Assembly: GCA_024642245.1 (NCBI GenBank)
Contig: JAHEBM010000001.1
Span: 62,001 to 126,000, forward strand
Length of the DNA stretch: 64,000 nucleotides
Reading direction: 5' to 3'
Source of the DNA: Haliea sp.
Lineage (GTDB): Bacteria; Pseudomonadota; Gammaproteobacteria; Pseudomonadales; Halieaceae
Shown here: positions 20,126 through 29,169 of the stretch, piece by piece
Layout: each line of letters starts with the position of its first letter
How positions within the stretch are numbered: position 1 is the stretch's first letter
Program-made: the position numbers and the translations under genes
Notes under the pieces: generated by a model
What the model was told of the DNA's origin: nothing
What the model saw: only the letters and a program-made list of their open reading frames with translations
The model's database searches: none

Positions 20126-21274
20126 ATGGCGCCAGCGGTAAATCAGCATTCGGTCGGCATCGTCGAGCCCAGGGTAGCGCGTTTCACGGAGCCGCTGGCG
20201 CTCGCCTGCGGCCGGGATCTGGCGACTCACGAACTGGTCTTTGAAACCTACGGCGAACTCAACGAGCAGCGCAGCAACGCCGTCCTGATATGCCACGCGC
20301 TGAGCGGCAATCACCACGCGGCGGGTTATCACAGCCCCGAAGACAAAAAAGCCGGCTGGTGGAACGAATGCATCGGGCCGGGCAAGCCCATCGATACCAA
20401 TCGATTTTACGTGGTCAGCCTGAACAACATCGGTGGTTGCCACGGATCCACCGGCCCCACCTCCATCAATCCCCAGACCGGGAAACCCTGGGGGCCCGAC
20501 TTCCCACCCCTGCGGGCCCGGGACTGGGTGAACAGCCAGGCCCGGCTGGCGGATTACCTGGGCATCGACTGCTGGGCTGCCGTGGTGGGCGGCAGCCTGG
20601 GTGGTATGCAGGCCATGCGCTGGTCACTGGAATATCCGGAACGCGTCAGGCACTGTATCGTGATTGCCGCTGCGATGAAGCTCAGCGCACAAAACCTGGC
20701 TTTTAACGAGGTCGCGCGCCAGGCTATTTTGTCCGACCCGGCCTTTTCCGAGGGGCGTTACCAGGAGCAGGGCACGCTGCCGGTCCAGGGCCTGGCGCTC
20801 GCGCGCATGGTAGGTCATATCACCTATCTTTCAGACCATGCCATGGCAAACAAATTTGGGCGGGACCTGCGCTCGGGTAGTCTGGACCAGGGCAATGACG
20901 AGAATGTCGAATTCCAGGTGCAGAGTTACCTGCGTTACCAGGGCAGCCAGTTTTCAGGCAGCTTTGACGCCAACACCTATATCCTTATGACCCGGGCGCT
21001 GGATTACTTCGACCTGGCCAGGGAGTACAACAACGATCCCGTGGAGGCCTTCGGCCACGCTAAATGCAGCTACCTGGTGGTCTCTTTTTCCACCGACTGG
21101 CGCTTCTCCCCGGCGCGATCGCGGGAAATCGTGAACGCGCTGATTGCGGCAGACCGACCCGTCACTTACGCTGAAATCGAAGCGGATGAGGGGCACGACG
21201 CTTTTCTGTTGCCTATTCCCCGTTATATGGACGTGTTCTCGGCCTACATGCAGCGTGTCGGGGCAACCAATTGA
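20126..21274 (+). CDS. metX: Homoserine O-acyltransferase MetX
   Basis: Alpha/beta-hydrolase-fold enzyme activating homoserine by O-acylation at the entry to methionine synthesis. Signatures: [31 protein letters not shown], the nucleophile elbow [12 protein letters not shown] (Ser near 156), and the C-terminal acid/base pair in [12 protein letters not shown]. 382 residues. Many gammaproteobacterial MetX proteins use succinyl-CoA rather than acetyl-CoA; the sequence as read by eye does not settle the acyl donor. The metW start overlaps its stop by 4 bases, the well-known metXW pairing. Confidence 0.96.
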   Translation: MAPAVNQHSVGIVEPRVARFTEPLALACGRDLATHELVFETYGELNEQRSNAVLICHALSGNHHAAGYHSPEDKKAGWWNECIGPGKPIDTNRFYVVSLNNIGGCHGSTGPTSINPQTGKPWGPDFPPLRARDWVNSQARLADYLGIDCWAAVVGGSLGGMQAMRWSLEYPERVRHCIVIAAAMKLSAQNLAFNEVARQAILSDPAFSEGRYQEQGTLPVQGLALARMVGHITYLSDHAMANKFGRDLRSGSLDQGNDENVEFQVQSYLRYQGSQFSGSFDANTYILMTRALDYFDLAREYNNDPVEAFGHAKCSYLVVSFSTDWRFSPARSREIVNALIAADRPVTYAEIEADEGHDAFLLPIPRYMDVFSAYMQRVGATN

Positions 21275-21864
21275 TGCGCCTGGACCTCGCCCACATCCAA
21301 CGCTGGATCCGGCCTGGCTCGCGGGTACTCGACCTGGGCTGCGGCGACGGGGAGTTCCTGCAGCTGCTGCGGGACCAGCGCCAGGTACGCGGTACCGGCA
21401 TCGAGATTGGCGAGCGGGAGATCACCGCGGCCATCGCCCGCGGGCTCAATATCGTCGAGCAGAACATGGACGAGGGCCTGGGCAATTTCCCTGACCAGAG
21501 TTTTGATACCGTGGTAATGGCACATGCGCTGCAGGCCGTACACTTTCCCGATCGCGTGCTGGACGAGATGCTGCGTATCGGCCGTGAGGGTATTGTGACC
21601 TTCCCCAATTTCGGCCACTGGCGCTGCCGACTCTACCTGGGCACCCGCGGCAGGATGCCGGTATCGCGTTTCATGCCCTATAACTGGTACGACACCCCGA
21701 ACATTCACTTTTGCACGGTGAAAGATTTTGAGGCGCTCTGTGAACAGAAAAATATCCGCATACTGGCCCGGGACGTCGTGGGTAATACCGACCGGCAACC
21801 CTTGTTTGCCAGTGTCTGGCCGAACCTTTTCGCCGCCACGGCGATCTACCATATTACCCGCTGA
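21271..21864 (+). CDS. metW: Methionine biosynthesis protein MetW
   Basis: 197-residue class I methyltransferase-like protein. Motif I is [15 protein letters not shown] near residue 20; also [42 protein letters not shown] and the C-terminal [13 protein letters not shown], all typical of MetW. It is needed with MetX for homoserine acylation in several proteobacteria, probably as a partner protein; a methyl transfer activity is not established. Translationally coupled to metX (ATGA overlap). Confidence 0.96.
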   Translation: MMRLDLAHIQRWIRPGSRVLDLGCGDGEFLQLLRDQRQVRGTGIEIGEREITAAIARGLNIVEQNMDEGLGNFPDQSFDTVVMAHALQAVHFPDRVLDEMLRIGREGIVTFPNFGHWRCRLYLGTRGRMPVSRFMPYNWYDTPNIHFCTVKDFEALCEQKNIRILARDVVGNTDRQPLFASVWPNLFAATAIYHITR

Positions 21865-21865
21865 G

Positions 21866-22309
21866 ATGGCTGCGCTGGCACGACTGGGCCTGCTGCTGTT
21901 AGGGATTTTCGGCGGCGCCAACGGCGCCCATGCCCAGCAATCGAAAATGTTCGGCCCTTACGAGCTGCATTACAGCGTGGTTAACACTACATTCCTGGCA
22001 CCCGACGTCGCAGCTACTTACGGCATCGTACGCGGTGATAATCGCGCGATCCTCACGCTGGCGGTGCGCGAGCACCAGTCCGGCACCAGCGAGATTCGCC
22101 CCATGCTGCTGAAGGGGCGTACCTGGGACCTGATCCAGAACCAGGACCTGGACTTCCTGGAGATCCGCGAGGGCAAGGCGGTGTACTACATTGCCGATTT
22201 CAAGTTCATCAATGAGGAATGGCGCTTTTTCGAAGTGGACTTTCGACCCGAGGGTGCGGACCAGACCTACACATTCGAATTCAAACATCAGCTGTACGTG
22301 GAAGAATGA
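21866..22309 (+). CDS. DUF4426 family secreted protein
   Basis: 147 residues from ATG 21866, one base after the metW stop; the track start at 21728 lies inside metW. A signal peptide (ARLGLLLLGIFGGANGAHA, cleavage after AHA) precedes a small mature domain beginning QQSKMFGPYELHYSVVNTTFLAP and ending VDFRPEGADQTYTFEFKHQLYVEE. This is the DUF4426 family, repeatedly found between metW and rdgB in gammaproteobacteria. The compact predicted beta-rich periplasmic domain has no known function. Its stop overlaps the rdgB start. Confidence 0.88.
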   Translation: MAALARLGLLLLGIFGGANGAHAQQSKMFGPYELHYSVVNTTFLAPDVAATYGIVRGDNRAILTLAVREHQSGTSEIRPMLLKGRTWDLIQNQDLDFLEIREGKAVYYIADFKFINEEWRFFEVDFRPEGADQTYTFEFKHQLYVEE

Positions 22310-22911
22310 ACGACCCCGCTCAGGAGCAGGTAGTGGTACTGGCCAGCGGCAACAAGGGGAAGTTGCGGGAACTGGCCGGTATACTCGCCCCGCTCGGGCT
22401 ACGCCTGAAATCCCAGGCAGAGTTCAATGTACCGGAAGTAGAGGAAAACGGACTCAGCTTCGTGGAAAATGCCATCATAAAGGCCCGGGCTGCGGCCGGT
22501 TGCAGCGGACTTGCTGCCATCGCGGACGATTCGGGGCTGGAGGTCGACTTCCTCAATGGCGCACCGGGTATCCATTCAGCCCGCTACTCCGGGCAAGGTG
22601 ATGCCGCCAACAACGCCAAGCTGCTGGCCGCGCTGGGGGAACTTCCCCGGGAGCAGCGCACTGCCCGTTTCCAGTGTGCACTGGTGTTCATGCGTCACGC
22701 ACTGGACCCGATGCCCCTGGTCTGCCAGGCGAGCTGGGAGGGCTATATCCTGGAGGCACCCAGGGGCGAGAACGGTTTTGGCTATGATCCCCTGTTCTAT
22801 GTGCCCCGCTACCAGTGCAGCAGTGCCGAACTGCCCGCCGGGGTAAAGAACCGGATCAGTCACAGGGCCATGGCCAGCGCCCGCCTGCTCGAGGCCCTGC
22901 GCCAGCGCTGA
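22306..22911 (+). CDS. rdgB: Non-canonical purine NTP pyrophosphatase RdgB/HAM1
   Basis: Removes dITP, ITP and XTP from the nucleotide pool. The protein begins MNDPAQEQVVVLASGNKGKLREL; SGNKGK is the nucleotide-binding start, FVENAIIKARAAA follows, ADDSGLEVDFLNGAPGIHSARYSG is the catalytic Asp region, and GFGYDPLFYVP plus SHRAMASARLL end the fold. 201 residues, normal. ATG 22306 overlaps the DUF4426 stop (ATGA), and the stop TGA overlaps the hemW start (TGATG), so translation is chained. Confidence 0.97.
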   Translation: MNDPAQEQVVVLASGNKGKLRELAGILAPLGLRLKSQAEFNVPEVEENGLSFVENAIIKARAAAGCSGLAAIADDSGLEVDFLNGAPGIHSARYSGQGDAANNAKLLAALGELPREQRTARFQCALVFMRHALDPMPLVCQASWEGYILEAPRGENGFGYDPLFYVPRYQCSSAELPAGVKNRISHRAMASARLLEALRQR

Positions 22912-24050
22912 TGCAGCTGCTACCGCTGAGTCTTTATATTCACCTGCCCTGGTGCGAGCGCAAATGCCCCTACTGCGACTTCAACTCCCACGAGGCCCGT
23001 GATATCCCGGAAACCCAATACGTGGACGCATTGCTGCGGGACCTGGAGGGCGATCTGCCGCTCGCCCGGGGGCGTCCGGTCTCCACCGTGTTTATCGGTG
23101 GCGGTACACCCAGCCTGTTTTCAGCCCGGGCAATAACGCGCCTGCTGGCCGGCATCGGCTCACGCCTGGCCCTATCGCCCGGCCTCGAGGCCACCATGGA
23201 GGCAAACCCGGGCAGCGCGGAAGCCGGCAAATTTGCCGATTTCAGGGCGGCGGGTATCAACCGACTGTCACTGGGGGTGCAGAGTTTCGACGACCACTGC
23301 CTGTCCACCCTGGGCCGGGTTCACAACGGTAAGCAGGCCCGCTCAGCCGTCGAGTACGCCCGCGCAGCGGGCTTTGACAGTTTCAATATCGACCTGATGC
23401 ACGGCTTGCCCGGACAGACCGTCGCCACCGCCGAGGCCGACCTGCGCACCGCACTGGCCTTCGACCCGCCCCACCTGTCCTGGTATCAGCTCACCATCGA
23501 GCCAAACACCGTGTTCCATAAACGCCCCCCACGTCTGCCGGTGGAAGATGCGCTGGCCGACATACAGCAAGCAGGAGAAAGCTTGCTGGCCGCCGCGGGT
23601 TACGGCCAGTACGAGGTCTCCGCCTACAGCCGGCCGGGGTTTCGCTGCCGCCACAACCTCAACTACTGGTCCTTCGGCGATTACCTGGGTATTGGCGCGG
23701 GCGCTCACGGCAAGATCAGCCATGCAGATGGGCGGGTCGAGCGCTACGCGAAAAAGCGACAGCCGGGGGACTATATGGCGGCGTCCCAAAGGGGTTTTAC
23801 CAGTAGCCGGAGATACCTGTCCCCTGCAGATATCACCGGGGAATTCATGCTGAATGCGCTGCGCCTCAATGACGGTTTCAGCCTGGCACAATTTGCCGCC
23901 ATGACCGGGCAGGACCCGGCGGACCTGGAGCCCCGTTTGCTGGAATTCCGTCAACGCGGCCTGCTGGATATTGACAACTCCCGGGTGAAGACCAGTGAAC
24001 TGGGGCGGCGTTTCCTGGACACGGTGGTTGCCGGATTCTTCCCCGACTAG
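22911..24050 (+). CDS. hemW: Radical SAM family heme chaperone HemW
   Basis: Heme-binding radical SAM protein, formerly annotated as a coproporphyrinogen III oxidase. The iron-sulfur motif CERKCPYC places cysteines at 15, 19 and 22; there is no extra cysteine immediately next to it as in true HemN. Other family parts are FIGGGTPSLF, EANPGS, RLSLGVQSFDD, DLMHGLPGQT and the C-terminal HemN_C domain. 379 residues from ATG 22911; the track start at 22815 lies inside rdgB. Last gene of the operon that begins at yggS. Confidence 0.96.
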   Translation: MQLLPLSLYIHLPWCERKCPYCDFNSHEARDIPETQYVDALLRDLEGDLPLARGRPVSTVFIGGGTPSLFSARAITRLLAGIGSRLALSPGLEATMEANPGSAEAGKFADFRAAGINRLSLGVQSFDDHCLSTLGRVHNGKQARSAVEYARAAGFDSFNIDLMHGLPGQTVATAEADLRTALAFDPPHLSWYQLTIEPNTVFHKRPPRLPVEDALADIQQAGESLLAAAGYGQYEVSAYSRPGFRCRHNLNYWSFGDYLGIGAGAHGKISHADGRVERYAKKRQPGDYMAASQRGFTSSRRYLSPADITGEFMLNALRLNDGFSLAQFAAMTGQDPADLEPRLLEFRQRGLLDIDNSRVKTSELGRRFLDTVVAGFFPD

Positions 24051-24114
24051 TGACGCGCCGCCCGATCAGTGACAGCTGAACACCGGTACATACTCCGCGC
24101 GATCGATAGCTGAA

Positions 24115-24807
24115 TCAGTCCCGGTTTTTACGGAACACCAGGTCCCACACACCGTGGCCCAGGCGTTCACCGCGAAGTTCGAACTTGGTCAGGGGGCGAT
24201 GCCCGGGCCGGGGGGCGAATTGACCTTCACCATAATCGTTGACCAGGCTCTCCTGCGCCGACAGCACCGCCATCATCTGCTGGGCATAGTCTTCCCAGTC
24301 AGTCGCCAGATGCAAGGTAGCGCCGATTTTGAGCCGGGTAACGAGTTGCGTAACCAGGGCAGGCTGGATCAACCGTCGCTTGTTGTGTTTCTTCTTGTGC
24401 CAGGGGTCGGGGAAAAAAACCTGGATGGTATCGAGCGTGGCCGGTGGTATACAGTCTCTCAGGACTTCCACCGCGTCGTGGCAGTAGACGCGGATATTGT
24501 CGACACCCCGGCCGGCCATGGTGTGCAGCAGTTTACCGACACCCGGGCGGTGCACCTCGATCCCCACGAAATTGCTTTGGGGCGCCGCAGCCGCCATCTC
24601 CACCAGGGACTGGCCCATACCAAAGCCAATTTCCAGTACCCTCGGGCCGGGCCGGCCAAACACCGAATCGAAGTCCATCGGGCCGTCCGCGTATTCCAGG
24701 CCCCAGCGCTCCCAGTCCCGGTCGAACGCGCGCTGCTGGCCGGGTGTCATGCGACCGGTGCGCAGCACGTAGCTGCGTATGGGTCGCCTCTTTTGGGTTT
24801 CAGTCAC
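24115..24807 (-). CDS. trmB: tRNA (guanine-N7-)-methyltransferase
   Basis: SAM-dependent m7G46 methyltransferase of tRNA. 230 residues; motif I VLEIGFGMGQSLVEMA, GIEVHRPGVGKLL, VYCHDAVEVL and VFFPDPWHKKKHNKRRLIQ are the TrmB signatures, the last being the catalytic and tRNA-binding stretch. C-terminal TKFELRGERLGHGVWDL is also family-specific. It follows the DUF423 gene by 18 bases on the minus strand and is convergent with hemW across a 64-base gap without a clear terminator. Confidence 0.97.
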   Translation of the reverse strand: MTETQKRRPIRSYVLRTGRMTPGQQRAFDRDWERWGLEYADGPMDFDSVFGRPGPRVLEIGFGMGQSLVEMAAAAPQSNFVGIEVHRPGVGKLLHTMAGRGVDNIRVYCHDAVEVLRDCIPPATLDTIQVFFPDPWHKKKHNKRRLIQPALVTQLVTRLKIGATLHLATDWEDYAQQMMAVLSAQESLVNDYGEGQFAPRPGHRPLTKFELRGERLGHGVWDLVFRKNRD

Positions 24808-24825
24808 AGCCCCCGCACAACCGGG

Positions 24826-25203
24826 TCAGGCCAGCATTTTCCAACTGGCGGCAGCAAGGCAGCCCCAGCCGGCAATGAACGACAGGCCCCCCAGCGGCGT
24901 GACCGCCCCCAGCCAGCGCAGTCCACTGAAGCTGAGCAGGTAAAGGCTGCCCGAAAACACCACTATCCCCACCAGGAACAACCAGCCGCTGCTGCGCAGC
25001 AGCACCGTGTCGGGTTGGCTGAGCGCGATTACGCCAACGGCCAGCAGGGCAAGGCTGTGGTAGAAGTGGTACTGCACTGCGGTGTGAAACACGCCCAGGG
25101 CGTAATCATCGAGCCGACCCTTGAGCGCGTGCGCACCGAAAGCGCCAAATGCCACGGCCAGCATGCCGCTGAGTGAAGCCAGGGTAAGAAACAATTTAGC
25201 CAT
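24826..25203 (-). CDS. DUF423 small membrane protein
   Basis: 125 residues with four hydrophobic segments and the DUF423 hallmark FGAFGAHALKGRLDDYALGVFHTAVQYHFYHSLALL near the N-terminus; the end GGLSFIAGWGCLAAASW also fits. The family is widespread (E. coli YgdD) and of unknown function. It lies 71 bases after rpoH and 18 before trmB on the same strand. Confidence 0.9.
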   Translation of the reverse strand: MAKLFLTLASLSGMLAVAFGAFGAHALKGRLDDYALGVFHTAVQYHFYHSLALLAVGVIALSQPDTVLLRSSGWLFLVGIVVFSGSLYLLSFSGLRWLGAVTPLGGLSFIAGWGCLAAASWKMLA

Positions 25204-25274
25204 GGGGGGTCCTGTCCGGCTAATAAAAATATCGCATGACGAGGGGCGGCATGACCGCCCCCGGGTTTGACGGG

Positions 25275-26129
25275 TCAGTCGACCATCGCGGTCCGCAGTT
25301 TTTTCATGGCGCTTTGTTCAAGCTGGCGGATGCGCTCGGCGGAGACATTATACCTTGCGGCGAGATCATGCAGGGTTGATTTTTCCTCTGCCAACCAGCG
25401 CTGGGCAAGGATATCGCGACTGCGCTCATCGAGTTCGGCCAGCGCCTGGTGCAGGCGCTCTTCGCTGCTCTGCTGCCAGTCGCTCGATTCCGCTGCGAGT
25501 GCGGGATCGGCGCTGTGGTCTTCCAGGTAGTACTGGGGAGCCAGCCAGCCGTCTTCGTCATCGGCATTGAGCGGCGCATCGTAAGCCAGGTCCCGGCTGC
25601 TCAGGCGGCCCTCCATGCGCTGCACTTCCTTCACGTCCACGCCCAACTCGTCGGCCACTGCCCTGGCCTCATCGGCACTGAGCCAGGCCAGGTCTTTCTT
25701 GGCGCTGCGCAGGTTAAAAAACAACTTGCGTTGGGCCTTGGTAGTGGCGACCTTGACGATGCGCCAGTTGCGCAGGATGTACTCGTGCATTTCCGCCTTG
25801 ATCCAGTGCACGGCAAACGACACCAGTCGCACACCCTTTTCGGGGTTGAAGCGCTTGACCGCCTTCATCAGGCCAACGTTGCCTTCCTGGATCAGGTCGG
25901 CTTCCGCCAGGCCATAACCGGAGTAGCTGCGGGCTATGTGAACAACGAAGCGCAGGTGGGACATAACCAGTTCGCGCGCGGCCGCGAGGTTGTCATTGAA
26001 ATACAAATCCTCCGCCAGTTCACGCTCGCGCTCCGCACTCAGTATCGGAATGCTGCTGACGGCCTGGACGTAGGCCGGGAGATTGGCTCCGGGCACCATC
26101 TGGTCGACTGGCTGCAAGCTTTTACTCAT
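25275..26129 (-). CDS. rpoH: RNA polymerase sigma-32 factor
   Basis: Heat-shock sigma factor. 284 residues with all sigma-70 regions: region 2 ([37 protein letters not shown]), the RpoH box [13 protein letters not shown] that marks sigma-32 proteins and is involved in control by chaperones and FtsH, and region 4 with [13 protein letters not shown] and the helix-turn-helix [21 protein letters not shown] lies 7 bases before the ATG. A perfect CIRCE sequence sits in its leader (26158-26184), suggesting HrcA control. It follows ftsX by a 159-base gap, as in Pseudomonas. Confidence 0.97.
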   Translation of the reverse strand: MSKSLQPVDQMVPGANLPAYVQAVSSIPILSAERERELAEDLYFNDNLAAARELVMSHLRFVVHIARSYSGYGLAEADLIQEGNVGLMKAVKRFNPEKGVRLVSFAVHWIKAEMHEYILRNWRIVKVATTKAQRKLFFNLRSAKKDLAWLSADEARAVADELGVDVKEVQRMEGRLSSRDLAYDAPLNADDEDGWLAPQYYLEDHSADPALAAESSDWQQSSEERLHQALAELDERSRDILAQRWLAEEKSTLHDLAARYNVSAERIRQLEQSAMKKLRTAMVD

Positions 26130-26157
26130 ATTTGACCTCCACGTTAGCCGAGTGATT

Positions 26158-26184
26158 TTAGCACTCTTTGGATTAGAGTGCTAA
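26158..26184. promoter_or_regulatory. CIRCE element (HrcA operator) upstream of rpoH
   Basis: TTAGCACTC, nine bases, GAGTGCTAA: an exact match to the CIRCE inverted-repeat consensus, the binding site of the heat-shock repressor HrcA. It ends 28 bases before the rpoH ATG. Read on the minus strand, a TAAAAT sequence overlaps the downstream arm and could be a -10 box, so repressor binding would block transcription; that promoter is a guess. hrcA itself is not in the window. Confidence 0.92.
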
Positions 26185-26288
26185 TAGTGGAAAAGTTCCC
26201 AGCGACATCCATGCCGTGAATAAATATCTTTTAAAATCATATAGTTATTGTCTTGAAATTTCAGGCTTGCCCGGGTCGGCCGGCAGTC

Positions 26289-27287
26289 TCAGCGCGGCTG
26301 GATATCCGCCAGGTGCCGGGCAACGGCGAGCCAGGACCCCGCCAGGCCAAGTAGACCGCCGAGAATAACCAGGTTCAGGCCGCCCATGACACCGAGCCCG
26401 CGTAGCCGGAACTCACTCTGGTAAAGCCCGGCGAGCTCGCTGATAGGCTGGCGCAGAAACCACAGGGACGCCGCAACCAGCACGGCGGCGAAAACACCCC
26501 CGCCCACGCCATACCACAGGCCGGTGTACAGGAAAGGCCGGCGCACAAAGGCGTTGCTCCCTCCCACCAGCTTGACGATAACAATCTCCTCCCGCCGACT
26601 CTCGATGGCCAACCGAATCGTGTTACCCAGAATCAACAACACCCCCACCACCAACAGTCCACCCACAGCCAACACCAGCCTTCGGCTCAGCTCCATGAGG
26701 CTGTTTAGCCGCTGCAGCCACTCCATATCGAGCACCGCCTGGGCCACGTCCGGGTAGGCCTGCAGGTCCTCCCGCAGGGCGAGGGCGGCGGACTGCGCGG
26801 CAGCGCCGGCGGGGGATACCAGGATGAGGTGTGGCAGCGGATTGCTGTCCAGGCTGGCCAGTACATCGGCAAAACCGGACAGGGTCCGGAATTCATCGAG
26901 GGCCTCTTCCCGGGATACAAAGCGGGTTTCCGCCACGTCGGGCCGCTCATCCAGTTCTGCCTGCAGCTGCCGGGCCCGGTCGTCGCTCACGCCATCCTGG
27001 AGAAACAGCGATATCTGGGCCGGGCTATCCCAGCTGGAGCTCAACTGGCTGACGTTGTCCAGCGCCACATTCAGACCCGTGGGCAGGGCGAGCGCGATGC
27101 CGATCACCAGCCACGTCATGACACTTGATACGGGATTATCGATTACCCTGGTCATACTGTCGGCGGCGGACAGGCGATGGTGCTGAAGCCAGGCCTGGTA
27201 CCGGTCACGCAAGCCCGTGCGGCTCTGGCTGGCGCCCTCCCGGCGGCCGCCGGGCACACTGCGAGTGGCCTTCAGGCGCCCGATCAC
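26289..27287 (-). CDS. ftsX: Cell division protein FtsX
   Basis: Membrane subunit of the FtsEX complex that couples cytoplasmic ATP hydrolysis to periplasmic peptidoglycan hydrolase activation at the division site. 332 residues: a basic cytoplasmic N-terminus, a first helix around VMTWLVIGIALALPTGLNVAL, a periplasmic domain, then three further helices in the FtsX-type permease C-terminal half (LVLAVGGLLVVGVLLILGNTIRLAI; the GVGGGVFAAVLVAASLWFL region; VMGGLNLVILGGLLGLAGSWLAV). Start overlaps the ftsE stop by 4 bases. Confidence 0.97.
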   Translation of the reverse strand: MIGRLKATRSVPGGRREGASQSRTGLRDRYQAWLQHHRLSAADSMTRVIDNPVSSVMTWLVIGIALALPTGLNVALDNVSQLSSSWDSPAQISLFLQDGVSDDRARQLQAELDERPDVAETRFVSREEALDEFRTLSGFADVLASLDSNPLPHLILVSPAGAAAQSAALALREDLQAYPDVAQAVLDMEWLQRLNSLMELSRRLVLAVGGLLVVGVLLILGNTIRLAIESRREEIVIVKLVGGSNAFVRRPFLYTGLWYGVGGGVFAAVLVAASLWFLRQPISELAGLYQSEFRLRGLGVMGGLNLVILGGLLGLAGSWLAVARHLADIQPR

Positions 27288-27949
27288 GATTTGCCCCCCG
27301 CTACCAGGCGCCCGTCGCGCAAGGTGATTATGCGGTGGTGCAGCCTGGAGATAAGGGCAAGATCGTGGCTGGCAATGAGCACGGTTACGCCAACCTGGTT
27401 GAATTCCTCAAACAACTGCATGATTTCGGCAGACAGCCCCGGATCCAGGTTGCCTGTGGGCTCGTCGGCCAGCAGGATTTTAGGTTTACCCACGACGGCA
27501 CGGGCAATACCCACCCTCTGCTGCTCGCCCCCGGACAGGGTGACAGGCATGGCGCGCTCGCGCTTGAGCAATCCCACTTTATCCAGCGCCGCGCGCACCC
27601 TCCTGCCCACCTCCCGGTGATCGTGGCCCGCTATCACCAACGGCAGGGCAACATTGTCAAAAACGGTCCGGTCCAGCAGGAGACGATGGTTCTGGAATAC
27701 AACCCCGATATTGCGACGATGCCTGGGTATACCGCGGGAGCCGATGTTTGCCAGATTCTGGCCGTCGACCAGCACCTGGCCGCGGGATGGGCGCTCCATC
27801 AGCATGATCATGCGCAACAGGGTGGTTTTACCCGCCCCTGAATGGCCTGTAATAAAGACCAGTTCATCCTTGCCGATGTTGACACTCACTTCGCGCAGGG
27901 CGTCGTGACCCTCGGCGTAGCGCTTGCTCACACGGTCAAAACTGATCAT
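27284..27949 (-). CDS. ftsE: Cell division ATP-binding protein FtsE
   Basis: ABC-type ATPase partner of FtsX. Starts MISFDRVSKRYAEGHDALREVS; Walker A GHSGAGKTTLLRM, Q-loop in VVFQNHRLL, ABC signature LSGGEQQRVGIARA, Walker B ILLADEPTGNLDP and the H-loop IASHD are intact. 221 residues, normal. It overlaps ftsX downstream and ftsY upstream by 4 bases each, giving the standard ftsY-ftsE-ftsX operon. Confidence 0.98.
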   Translation of the reverse strand: MISFDRVSKRYAEGHDALREVSVNIGKDELVFITGHSGAGKTTLLRMIMLMERPSRGQVLVDGQNLANIGSRGIPRHRRNIGVVFQNHRLLLDRTVFDNVALPLVIAGHDHREVGRRVRAALDKVGLLKRERAMPVTLSGGEQQRVGIARAVVGKPKILLADEPTGNLDPGLSAEIMQLFEEFNQVGVTVLIASHDLALISRLHHRIITLRDGRLVAGGKS

Positions 27950-29091
27950 GCAGCGGCATCGTCCCCGGCAAAAAGTGCGTCAATAAACTGTTGGGCCTGA
28001 AACGGCCTCAGGTCATCCACCGCCTCGCCGACACCTATATAACGGATCGGCAGGCCGAGCTTCTTGGCGATGGCGAAAATCACCCCGCCCTTTGCAGTGC
28101 CATCGAGCTTGGTCAGGCTGATACCGGACACGCCCACCCACTGCTGGAAATGTCCCGCCTGGGCAAGGGCGTTCTGGCCGGTACCGGCATCCAGTACCAG
28201 CATCACCTCGTGGGGGGCAGCGGGGTCGAGCTTGCCCAGGACACGCACCACCTTTTTCAGTTCCTCCATGAGATTATCCTTGTTGTGCAGGCGGCCTGCC
28301 GTGTCCGCGATCAGCACATCGACATCCCGGGCCTGGGCCGCCTGCAGCGCGTCAAACAACACCGAGGCGCTGTCCGCCCCGGTATGTTGCGCGATAACAG
28401 GCACGCCGTTGCGATCGCCCCACACCTGCAGCTGCTCTACCGCCGCTGCCCTGAAGGTATCGCCGGCCGCCAGCATCACAGAGCGGCCCTCGGCCTGGTA
28501 GCGTTTGGCGAGCTTGCCGATAGTCGTGGTCTTGCCAACCCCGTTCACTCCTACCATGAGTATGACGAAGGGTTTCTTGCCGCCCACGTCCAGCGCCTGC
28601 TCGCAGGGCTTCAGCAGGCTCAGCAGCTCTTCCTGCAAGGCCGCCTGCAGACCCTGGGCATGTGTGAGCTCCTTGCGCGATACCCGCTGTGTGAGGCGCC
28701 CGATAATCTCAAGGGTTGCATCCACGCCGACATCGGCCAGCAACAGGCGCGATTCCAGTTCCTCGAGCAGGTCCTCGTCGATCTCCTTGCGCCCGAGAAA
28801 AAGTGTGCCCATGCCCTGCACCAGGTTTTCGCTGGTGCGACCCAGTCCGCGGCGCAAGCGCGAGAAAAAGCCGGCCTTGGCCGCTTCGCTCCCGCCACTG
28901 TCCACGGCGGGCTTCGTCGTCTCCTGCGGAGTGGCCTGACCCTGCGGTGCAACACTCGCACCTGCGGGCTCCCCCGGCGCCGGGTCCGCGGGCACGGGCC
29001 GTTCCGGTATTGCGGCCTCGTCAGCTGCCGGTACAAGTTCCGGGTGAACAGCGCCTTCATCCGCTGCTTTTTTGCGTTTGAAAAATTTCAT
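27946..29091 (-). CDS. ftsY: Signal recognition particle receptor FtsY
   Basis: SRP receptor GTPase that docks ribosome-nascent chain complexes at the membrane. 381 residues: a basic start MKFFKRKKA, an acidic and Ala/Pro-rich A domain to about residue 75, then the NG domain with GVNGVGKTTTIGKLAKRY (G1), DTFRAAAVEQL, DTAGRLHN (G3) and LTKLDGTAKGG (G4). The track extends to 29700, but ATG 29091 gives the family start. It diverges from rsmD across a 78-base region, an arrangement conserved in gammaproteobacteria. Confidence 0.97.
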   Translation of the reverse strand: MKFFKRKKAADEGAVHPELVPAADEAAIPERPVPADPAPGEPAGASVAPQGQATPQETTKPAVDSGGSEAAKAGFFSRLRRGLGRTSENLVQGMGTLFLGRKEIDEDLLEELESRLLLADVGVDATLEIIGRLTQRVSRKELTHAQGLQAALQEELLSLLKPCEQALDVGGKKPFVILMVGVNGVGKTTTIGKLAKRYQAEGRSVMLAAGDTFRAAAVEQLQVWGDRNGVPVIAQHTGADSASVLFDALQAAQARDVDVLIADTAGRLHNKDNLMEELKKVVRVLGKLDPAAPHEVMLVLDAGTGQNALAQAGHFQQWVGVSGISLTKLDGTAKGGVIFAIAKKLGLPIRYIGVGEAVDDLRPFQAQQFIDALFAGDDAAA

Positions 29092-29169
29092 AATTGTCGT
29101 GCTAGAGTAGGCGCAGGCGAGCGCCTGCAAAAAAACGACTATCCTAACACCCTTGCACAAAGCGACGAA

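Noticed and set aside
29108-29136. GCAGGC-GAGC-GCCTGC hairpin in the ftsY-rsmD divergent region
   Set aside because: Followed by A rather than T on the plus strand and placed between divergent starts, so not a terminator. Possibly just the leader of one transcript.
27991-29169. Long plus-strand ORF continuing upstream of rsmD (599 residues in the track)
   Set aside because: It reads through the antisense strand of ftsY. High GC keeps the frame open. RsmD family similarity begins only after ATG 29170, and ftsY is certain.
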